A stretch of 64,000 nucleotides of DNA from Dicyema japonicum. Taxonomy: Eukaryota > Dicyemida > Rhombozoa > Dicyemidae. Below, in pieces: positions 55,883-64,000 of this stretch. The notes under the pieces were generated by a model. That model ran no database searches. It worked only from the letters and a program-made list of their open reading frames with translations, and was not told the DNA's origin. The stretch covers positions 200,525 through 264,524 of the forward strand of contig RDEW01000012.1 of assembly GCA_011109175.1 (NCBI GenBank), given 5' to 3'. The position numbers and the translations under genes are program-made. How positions within the stretch are numbered: position 1 is the first letter of the stretch; each line of letters starts with the position of its first letter.

Positions 55883-58288
55883 ATGTATTACTCACCGTGT
55901 GACATATCAGAAAACTTGGAAAACATAAAGGGTTATGAATTTTATGGAATTTCAGAAAATTATCAAGTAAAAGAAGTGAGTCTTTCACTTGAAGAGGATG
56001 GAGTATTGTCTGTCTATAGCAAGAAAATGGGAATGAAGAATATGAAAATATTTCAAATAAACATAAGAAAATGTGAGATTGAAAACCACAAAAAATATTT
56101 CACAATAAGGTACAATATGGTGTATTTAATCAATAATGAATATTCTATTATGGATTATTATAATTTAATAGTTTTGGACAAGAAAAACACTATTTTGTGC
56201 CTAAATCTCAAAATCAAATGGATGAATGGATGAGTTCATTCAAAGTTAATTTAATTTAATATTAGAATTGTCAAATCAAACAAGTAAATAACACAGCTTT
56301 GGTATTAAATAATAAATTATTGAAGAATAGTAATATAAACCATCAATATGGGTTTTTGTCAAGATTTAAAGAATTTGAAAATGAAAATTATAAAAATGTT
56401 GAAAAAATCAAAAGTAATTATAATTTATTTATAATAGAACATGTTTTTCCTATTTTAAATGAATACAACGATGATGAATTTTGCAATCTAAAAGACAATT
56501 TACAAAATTTGTAATAAAAATAAAATATTAAAGTGACGATGAATCAGAATCAAACATTAAAGTAGACTCCCTTCAACAGAAAATAGCAGAAAAGGATATT
56601 TTAATTCTGAAATTAAATTCACAGATTATTTCCCTCATAGAAAAAAATGATTTAAATACTACATTCAAAAATAATTTAGAAAATTCATTAAAAGAAAGTT
56701 ATGAAAATATAGAACGAAAAAACAGTGAATTAAACAGAAAAATGTATTTATAATAAATATTTAAGTAAGAATAATAAATATAATTACTATTCTCTTTATT
56801 TGTCATTACTAAATGACTATTTATTGATTCCCTGTGGGACAACTGAAGAAGGCTATTTGTACAATATTATTACCAACACTGTGGTTATCACTTTACTAAT
56901 CTCAGCATGAACAAAATTTACATAAAATATTTGATGAGGCAATTACTAAGGATTCTCGACTCCCTTCAGTTTATAGGTATTTTATTTTTGTATTAAGACT
57001 TTTGAATGGGGAAATCCACGTGGGATGAATTTGGGTTCAAACAAAGATTTTCAGAGAAAACGTCGGCAGTGTCATATATTTGTCGACAACTAAAGAACTT
57101 TTATAGTTGGGAGAGTTTGGAATATAAAGAAAACATTAAAAAGTGGAATGAATTCATTAATGGATATAAAAAAATAAACGTTTAAATAAAAATTATAAAT
57201 TAGAAAAATATTAAAAATTTAATTTATGCTGGAGTACCTAATAAATTCAGAGGAAATGTATGGTTTATTCTTCAGTCTGCTTATATAAACTCAATGATGG
57301 AAAAATATGGGAATAATTACTTTGCCTCCCTTTGTCACCAAGTTTCTATTGATGATAATGTACATTATATATTATTTTGATATATTATTCCACAAAAAAA
57401 CAAGTAAAGTTAGATTTATTGAGAACCCTTCCTTCAAATGTCAAGTTTGAGTCATTAGAATCAAAGGGGGTTCATTTATTAATTTATTATAGGTTGTACA
57501 GTTATATAATGTCCTTTTGGCTTATTCATTTCACAATCCTAAGATTGGGTATTGTCAAGGAATGAATTTTATTTCTGCCATTCTACTGCTTTTTCTTTCT
57601 GCAGAAAAGTCTTTTTGGTTTGTAATTTTGTTAATTCAGGCTTTTGATATCCATTGTTGAAAATATTTTTGGAAATGATTATTTCTCTGATAGTTTAGTT
57701 GGGGCACAAATTGATCAAACATTATTAAATTATTTACTCTATCAATTTATTCCAAATTTGTACAATCATTTTTCTAAACACAAAATTGAACTTTCTGTCA
57801 TAACATTTCCATGGTTCATGTCTCTATTTTACGACGCCTTCCCATTTGAAGTGAAATATTAATGATGACTTAGACTGTGTTGAGAATTTGGGATTGCTTT
57901 TTCTTGGACGGAATTGATGCATTATTTAGATTTACTTTGGCATTTTTCAAAACCAATGAGTCCTCTCTCCTCCAAATGCCAGACACAATTTCTATACTAA
58001 AGCATGTTAAATACGCATCAATTTCATCCGCCAATCAAAATTTGCTTATTGATGTTGGGACGAGTAATCTCATTTTAGAAAGCCTATGGGACTGAATTTG
58101 AGGATTTCCCAACAAAAAATGAAATAAAGTCAATGCGAGAAAATTATCTGAAAAATTATAAAAATAACTTTGCAAATCGAAAAAAAATAAAACATTCAAT
58201 TTTGGAAGATTCTGTACAAAGTTGTTGTTACTGTAGGAATATGAGAGACCATTGGAAGAATATTCTAAAGAATGCTGTGCAATCATAA
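55883..58288 (+). CDS. TBC1D2: TBC1D2-like Rab GTPase-activating protein
   Basis: GAP for Rab GTPases (human TBC1D2/Armus acts on Rab7). ATG 55883 starts a PH domain ending HYFVPKSQNQMDEWMSSFK, with a 50-nt intron at 56122-56171 inside it. Helical segments with coiled coil follow (DSLQQKIAEKDILILKL), interrupted by 22-23-nt introns. FGFKQRFSEKTSAVSYICRQ precedes the TBC domain: YAGVPNKFRGNVWFILQSA, KLDLLRTLPSNVKF, then KIGYCQGMNFISAILLLFLS and VGAQIDQTLLNYLLYQFIPN, then ITFPWFMSLFYDAFPFE and VLRIWDCFFLDGIDALFRF. The family Arg and Gln finger positions correspond to R in LLRTLPSN (the IxxDxxR motif, here LDLLR) and Q in YCQG. The C-terminus (KSMRENYLKNY) matches the post-TBC helix. It ends at the TAA at 58286. 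Some exon joints near 56.85-57.0 kb are unresolved. Confidence 0.87.
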
Positions 58289-58390
58289 ACGAACGTTTCC
58301 TATAATTAGTTAATACTAGAATATGCGTGGATATCCTTCGCAAATAAATCAAATTCAATAATTTTTGAATTGTGCTTAACCACTGATAGT

Positions 58391-59348
58391 ATGACAGAAC
58401 TTGCTATTGACGTTTGTTCCAATGTAATTTATAGATTGACTTATCAGCTGTGTGTATGATTGTAATAGAATCCTCGTTCGTGTTGATTGGAGGACTTTGT
58501 GGTGTTATTATTTGCATTGATATAAATGAGCTGTAATAATATATTAATAATAGAAATGTAATATGGAATTTCGATCTTCTGACACTGTTATGAATTTACT
58601 AATTGTGGAGAATGACATGAGGACAGTCTATGCTGGTCTCGCCAATGGAAATGTTGTCTTTTTTGATGTTAATGTCAATATTATTTCCAGCAAATTGATT
58701 GTTCCAAGACTCCCAATAATATTTTAGATATTTCTGTCTCTAAATGGCCAATTTCATCCACGTGTTACAGTCACTCTAATATTTTCTGTGCTGCTGGAAA
58801 TCAAGTGCATGTAATTTCGGCAAAGTTTATATTTATTGCTGATATATAGAACCATGAATCATATCCTAAGTTTTGAAGTCTCCTCAAGTCCATTTGAGTA
58901 CATTTCTCACATGGCTAAAAGCATAAATGGATTATGGATTGCTCAAAATAAGTCATCTGTTCTGGAACTAAGAGATTACAACACAGGAGATGTTTTATTT
59001 AGAATCGATACAAAATCTAGTCGTCATGGATTTTCCAACGAACCAAGAAAAGATTTAATTTACAATTTTGTTGATAGAATTACCAGTCTCATGGTAGACG
59101 TAAATGAAAGAATAATATGTGTTGGAAACGCAAATGGAAATTTTTTGGTTTACTATTGTCAGCAGGAAAGGGATGAACAATTCCTTACTCCCCAAATTGA
59201 GGATAGTCCTTTCGATAATAGGCAGAATAATAGAGAATTGACATTATGTGCTAATTCATTCGAGGATAACGAAATTATTAAATTAGTGTTGGACATGAAC
59301 GTGAAAACTACTGATCAACCTTTACGTTGTATTGTCGGGACTAAGTAA
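58391..59348 (+). CDS. Small beta-propeller protein (ARHGEF10/17- or JIP-type repeats)
   Basis: Exons joined by introns of 21-25 nt encode propeller blades: AVCMIVIESSFVLIGGLCGV, NLLIVENDMRTVYAGLANGN, NIFCAAGNQVHVISAK, SHMAKSINGLWIAQNKSSV, then RITSLMVDVNERIICVGNAN. The pattern S-x-M-x-x-x-x-x-GLW and RITSLMV resembles the C-terminal propellers of ARHGEF10/ARHGEF17 and of JIP3/4 scaffolds, but no DH-PH or JIP N-terminal domain can fit after the TBC gene, which ends about 100 bases before. Near 58530 the frame does not join cleanly. It could be a stand-alone propeller or a remnant. The protein ends CIVGTK with the stop at 59346-59348. Confidence 0.6.
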
Positions 59349-59694
59349 TTTATATTTTAAACGAGATTCGGAAACCAACCGGTCGTTATCACGTGTTCAG
59401 GAATAAATACTAATAATGAAATGGTAATGAAGTGGTGCAAAACACTGAAAAATGTTAAATTATATTAATTGTAGGATTTATGGATTAATACAAATGTTGG
59501 AAGAACAAAGTCACCTATAAGAAATGTAAGACTTAACAAAATGGGGAATTCTGCAGTTAAGTTTATAAAAAGAGTTCATAATGATTATAATTTTAGTTGT
59601 CGAGTCGCATAAATCAGACAGACATTTAATTAATAGAAATTTGATTATAAGGAAAGTAATTATTAATTGTTGACGTATGTTCACATTATTATTA

Positions 59695-59822
59695 TTACCC
59701 CAGGATCACTGGGTCAAAGAGAAAGAAATAAAAGTTCTCATCTAACTAAGTGATCCCAGACCGACAAAGGTGAGGACGAGTCCGGCGGGGTCGAGAATCC
59801 TGAACAGCTCTTCTCATAGGAC
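59695..59822 (-). repeat. Short hairpin-tailed retroelement (copy 2)
   Basis: On the minus strand it runs from ATGAGAAGAGCTGTTCAGG to the (TAA)n tail. It matches 23185-23305. The 3' hairpin GGATCACT / AGTGATCC is perfect and is followed by TGGGGTAATAATAAT. At about 125 bases it is the shortest repeat family in the window. No A or B box is obvious. Confidence 0.75.
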
Positions 59823-60078
59823 ATGTTCACATTAGAGATAATAAATCGACTCATCACAAATAACCAAGTCGACAACAGATGTAAAACCCTTTGATTCTAA
59901 CATACAACGCTGCCACCTGGGGGATAACCTGTACTGAACTGCCAAAATGGACGTGTTCCATCTGTGGACTAAAAGATAATCTCCCCATTTGAATATGCTC
60001 ATAATGAAAATGGTGCATAACACTAGCTTTATTTTCATATTTAAGCTTCAGGAGTTGCTTCTATGTCATGGATTAGAT

Positions 60079-60098
60079 CAGTGTTTCTCAACCTTTTT
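60079..60098 (+). repeat. hAT-type terminal repeat
   Basis: CAGTGTTTCTCAACCTTTTT preceded by TAGAT is a typical hAT terminus. No transposase is recognisable nearby. Confidence 0.45.
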
Positions 60099-60332
60099 TC
60101 GTATCGTCTCTATGAAAAAATTTATTTTCTATAATAACTATCGTATAGTATATCACGTCCGGGATGATAAGTCAAACTTATTCCAAAACAAATTCTAATA
60201 CAAATTGGAGACCTTGACATCGGTCCCTATTTTCGGAGGAAAAACGAAATTTTTAATATTTTCTAAAAACATGTTCGACTTTGTATGGGACAAAAAATGT
60301 TCTTGAATGGGTTAGAGTGAATTAGAGCCAAA

Positions 60333-60386
60333 TGTGCAGCAAAAGAAACAAGGTTAGATGTCATCCTTTTGCTCCCTTGTTCATAG
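60333..60386 (-). repeat. LINE family B 3'-end fragment
   Basis: GTGCAGCAAAAGAAACAAGG then TTAGATGTCATCCTTTT is almost identical to 61447-61490. It is a short isolated piece of the LINE 3' end, 1.1 kb from the long copy. Confidence 0.6.
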
Positions 60387-60559
60387 GTTGTTTCTATAGA
60401 TTTATAAAGTTTATTTTATTGAGAGAATAAATTATTTGACTTGTAATTTTTATCTATAAATTCTATTTATTTTTGATATTAATGTTTTATTACTAAATCA
60501 CTATTTACCTCTGACAAAAGATTGGGAAGGATGACAGTCACCTTGAAGTTAAACAAGGT

Positions 60560-61140
60560 CGGCATCCCTTTCAACAGATGTCAAAGGATCTTGGTATGAC
60601 AATTGATTTGCATTTCTGTTTGACATCACTCATTAGGTTGTTAGCTTGTACAGTATTTAGACCAGAAAAAGATTCTGATACATCTGATAAGTTTAGCTTG
60701 ATTCGACGAATAGTTTTCCATAAAAGACTCGTGGATTTCAAATGTCTAATATATGATAATAGGCGGTTCCACGCCCTATCTTTCTTTTCTTTGATGAGTT
60801 TTGTGATTCTCTGATTTAAACATTTTATATTTTCCTAATCAGAAGAGGTTTGTTGATGATTCATCTTAAGGGAATTTCTTTGTTTGATTAGGAGATGAGT
60901 CTCCGAGTCCAGAGTAGTCTTGTAGGATTTGTAAACTGCACGTGGGACAAACAACTTTTCAGCGTGAAGGATTACATGGTTTAGATAATCCACTGCTTTG
61001 TCGATGGAGCAAAATGAAGTAGGATCAGAATGTATTATGTTATTGTCAATGAAGACCTTGAAATTTGACCAGTCAGCTTTCTTGTAGATCTTGAAGACGC
61101 TAACATTCTCTAATGGTCAACGAAGAGCATAATTCAAATA
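60560..61140 (-). pseudogene. LINE family C endonuclease-RT linker
   Basis: The minus strand reads KADWSNFKVFIDNNIIHSDP, then TSFCSIDKAVDYLNHVILHA, then KLFVPRAVYKSYKTTLDSET and RAWNRLLSYIRHLKSTS. It is homologous to the plus-strand fragment at 53.8 kb (NYKSADWKLYRAF, SIDKVVAYVNCTILDA). A few stops and frameshifts. Confidence 0.7.
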
Positions 61141-61384
61141 TGAATTTTTGAAGGTTTCTGTGTTATGCAAAAAAGAGGTTTTTGAACTTTTGCCTTTGTT
61201 ACATTTTTAATCCTTTTGATAATGTTGCAATTGTTCAATTCTTTTGGTTATTATGGAAATACATTGTGATTCCTTTGGTTTCATTAATGACTCTTGTAAC
61301 CATGTGTTTTGGAGTGATAAGTTTTACTTATCAGCCCGGACACGAAGATGGACCTGAGTTCTCATGTTATATGACAATAACTAT

Positions 61385-63700
61385 CAATATTAATTATTAT
61401 TATTTAAGCACTTCACGAGAGCCATACTAATTATAGCCCCGCATGTGCAGCAAAAGAAACAAGGTTAGATGTCATCCTTTTCCATGCTCCCCTGTTCATA
61501 GCCAAGGCTCTCATGTTTTCCAGGTCGTCGGCATTTATTAGATTTTTTTGATATTGACTTTTGTAAGACTATTGGCAGTGTTGTTCTTGGTCTTCTACGA
61601 TAGCGGCCTTCTTGAATAACATAGTATGTTTCCATGGATATGTTAGGTGGAGATGTTAATTCCATCCTCAGCACGTGTCCGAAGAGCTTCCATCGCGATT
61701 CCAGTACTTCTAAGCTGATAGGTCTAGTGCTGCATCTCTTATATAAAGCATTCCTCGATATTCTCGTAGGCCAAGTAGTTCCTGTTATTTTTCTCAGCTG
61801 ACCTCTGTGGAACGAGTCTAGTCTTTCCATATGCTGATGAGGTCGCCCAATTCCAGCGTTATATAAAAGTAAGGGTTTTATAAATAAGTCGTATAGTAGG
61901 ATTCTTTTTCGTGTTATGCCTCTTTGATTGAGCCATAGATTCTTTACTTTATATAACTCAGCATTGGCTAGAGTTTTCCTACGTAAAATATCTTCGCTAT
62001 CTCCCATAAGTGAACCGAGTTTCTTTACTTGTCGTCACTTCTCTTCTAGGGCGTTACTCATCCTTCTTATCTCTGTGAGTTCTGTTTTCTCTCTGTTCAC
62101 AGTAAGAAACCATTTCCCTAGTACATCTGGTGCTTTATCTAATAGGTTTTCCAGGACCTCTTTGTCTTCAGAAATTAGGTCTACATCGTCCGTAGATTAC
62201 TTCTTCCGTCTTTCCTTGGTATAACGGAATAAGTTCCCTCATAGCGGCTTCCAAATAAATTGTGAATAGTAGAGGAGAAAGAGAGTATCCTTGTAGAGTA
62301 CCCGTGTTTGTTTCAAATTTTCTTAAATAGGTCTTTCCGACTCTCACAAGGAGCTCAGTGTTAGAAAGTAGAATTCGGGTCATCCTTAGACTCGACTCAT
62401 CAAGAAATCCGCTAGTACCCCCATTAATTTGTTCCTGTTAACCGTATCAAAAGCTCTTGATAGGTCAATTCCCAGAATATTGGTGGCGTTACGTTATCTT
62501 TGATATGTTGCACACCTCCATCTGTGACTCCATACCGCATCAGCCATGGATCTCCCTTCTCGAAAACCACTTTGACTATCTGGTAGGTATTTGTAAGCAG
62601 ATCCTTTTATTCGTTCAAGCACAATGTTTGCCAAGACTTTGCGTAATGAATTTAGTAGTATGACGGGTCGCAAATTTTCGAGCGGTCCTCTGTTTTTGTT
62701 GGTTTTTTGTATGGGGATTAGTAGTCCCGCACCCAGAGGTAGAGTTGAGTTAGTTGGAAACATTTCATTTAGTAGTGTAGCGATTTTTTCAAAAAGGAGG
62801 TCAGGGCCGTATTTCAGTAATTCTGGGTTTATCGCATTTGGTCCGGGGCTTCTGTTATTCTTGTGTTTTCGGCAGGCCGTTTTGATTTCCTCGGCCGTGA
62901 TTGGTATCTCCAGGGGTCTTGGCCTTCCATCAAATGGGTGGATTTCTATGGTTTTGATGTTGAAAAACTTCTCAAAGTGAGCCGCTATGGCTTCAGTTTG
63001 TTCTTTGGTGTTTAGTATCAGCTTACCGTTCTCGTCTTTTATGGTTAGTCGACTTCGGTTTGTTCGCCGCAGTAAACGGGCAGCGACGTACACCTATGCG
63101 TTGTCTTTCACTTTGTTTACTCTTCTATACAGGAAGCTATTTCTTCTATGAAAAGCTTCTTGTTCAGACCCTTTATTTTTCTTCTGACACGTTGCCTTTT
63201 CGCCTTTAAGGGCTTTTATCGTATTAGTGTCTGGCATTTGATTTTCTCATATTTATTTCTTTTAGACTTTTCGCAAGCTCAGGAACATCTGGATGAATAG
63301 CCTTCAGGTGCATTTTACTATTCTCCCTTTTGCCAAGACATGCTTCAGCAGCTTCGTTGATGGTGTCCTTTGTGCGTTTCCAGGCGTCTTTTAACGTAGT
63401 ATCCACCAATACGTCATGCATATGAGTCTGAATGTATTGTTTATATCTCTCAGTAGTCTCCGGTTGGAAATCAGCCTTTCAGTCGCGTAGTCGCCTCTGA
63501 TTTTCTCAAATTCGTGATTTTTGGCATTCTTGTATTTGATGGCATGTTTTTTCAGGGTGAAGGTCGCAATAACCATCTTGTGGTCTCTGACAGTCGTCGA
63601 GCCTTCATATGAACGTGCGTTTATTAGAAGGTGTTTGTCTTTAGCCCGGCATATGACAATAATCTATTTGGTTGTATATTGGGACCAGCTTTCCCTCTGA
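61385..63700 (-). mobile_element. LINE family B (RTE/Jockey-like), 5'-truncated, nearly intact RT
   Basis: On the minus strand it opens inside an AP-endonuclease (HLLINARSYEGSTTVRDHKM near 63.6 kb, the SDHxM box), followed by a linker (KDAWKRTKDTINEAAEACLG). The RT follows: SPGPNAINPELLKYGPDLLF, ENLRPVILLNSLRKVLANIV, SQSGFREGRSMADAVWSHRW, ILGIDLSRAFDTVNRNKLM, then GTLQGYSLSPLLFTIYLEAA. The catalytic YADD region falls in a short disrupted stretch near 62.19 kb (DEDVDLIS-like). The tail reads YNAGIGRPHQHMERLDSFHR and then WKLFGHVLRMELTSP. The 3' UTR (61385-61465) ends in TATGGCTCTCGTGAAGTGCT and a (TTA)n-like tail. That 3' end is shared by SINE-A. Confidence 0.8.
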
Positions 63701-64000
63701 GTTCCTTCACTTCCCCATCCACGTAGTTTTGTGGCAGGCAGGATGCGTAAATGCAGTATTGCATAGGAAAATCAATAGTAATGTTTTAATTAATTAGTAT
63801 TTTTTATAAAAAAAATTTTTTAATGTGACCCTTTACCTTGGTGGAGGTTTATTAGATGCTCTATACTTGGGATTCTTATACTAAGAGCAACTCAGATGTC
63901 CCCTTTTTCGGTGATACTCAAATTATTCCGCTTCTTATTATATGGTTAAGTAAACTAAAATTTTTTTCAATGCAATATGATGCCGGATAAGATAACAATA
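63701..64000. other. No recognisable feature
   Basis: AT-rich DNA beyond the LINE with no open frame of note. The start of the endonuclease domain is not found here, so the LINE is 5'-truncated near 63.7 kb. Confidence 0.3.

Noticed and set aside
58391-59348. LRRK2-type kinase or a full ARHGEF10 gene
   Set aside because: Only propeller blades are present and the TBC gene ends about 100 bases upstream, leaving no room for other domains.
59760-59800. Possible hammerhead ribozyme (GTGAGGACGAGTCC resembles a hammerhead stem II)
   Set aside because: The invariant CUGAUGA and GAAA core segments are not in place on either strand.

Overview
The window looks like nuclear DNA of a small, AT-rich metazoan genome, most likely a dicyemid mesozoan (Dicyema or a relative). 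Two facts point there. First, the recognisable genes are animal genes: METAP2, a neurobeachin-family gene, SLC30A6, NOC4L, CKAP5, DTL/CDT2, a metabotropic-glutamate-type receptor and a TBC1D2-like RabGAP. Second, their exons can be joined only by removing GT...AG introns of about 20-25 nt, which is the known peculiarity of dicyemids. The species assignment is inference; the tiny introns are read directly from the sequence.

Layout: 0-3.6 kb holds a SINE copy, METAP2 (+) and a TA-flanked terminal-inverted-repeat element. 3.7-7.5 kb holds two copies of a non-LTR retrotransposon with a PHD finger and a restriction-like endonuclease. 9.1-10.1 kb is an unrecognised gene (+) that converges on a neurobeachin-family gene (-, 10.1-18.7 kb). 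19-31 kb is a graveyard of hAT and LINE remnants with short retroelements, interrupted by an unrecognised gene (23.3-24.1 kb, +) and SLC30A6 (26.7-27.8 kb, -). 32.4-35.3 kb has a membrane-anchored coiled-coil gene and NOC4L (both +). An integrase relic, a scrambled LINE and CKAP5 (-) follow to 42.8 kb. After SINE and LINE pieces comes DTL/CDT2 (45.1-46.5 kb, -), then a LINE 5' end with a 2A-like peptide (46.6-48.2 kb), decayed LINE DNA, a tRNA-headed SINE, the class C receptor (51.6-53.7 kb, +), more LINE pieces, TBC1D2-like (55.9-58.3 kb, +) and a small beta-propeller gene (58.4-59.3 kb, +). The right end is a nearly full RTE/Jockey-like LINE (-).

The cellular genes are unrelated housekeeping, trafficking, cytoskeletal and signalling functions, each apparently with its own promoter, so no operon logic is visible. 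The most unusual structure lies in the repeats. SINEs share their 3' ends with the LINE at the right edge. A second group of short retroelements ends in a hairpin whose stem sequence differs between families while pairing is preserved. One LINE carries a 2A-like sequence immediately before its endonuclease. Single-base frame breaks in METAP2 and the receptor fall in homopolymer runs and may be assembly errors.
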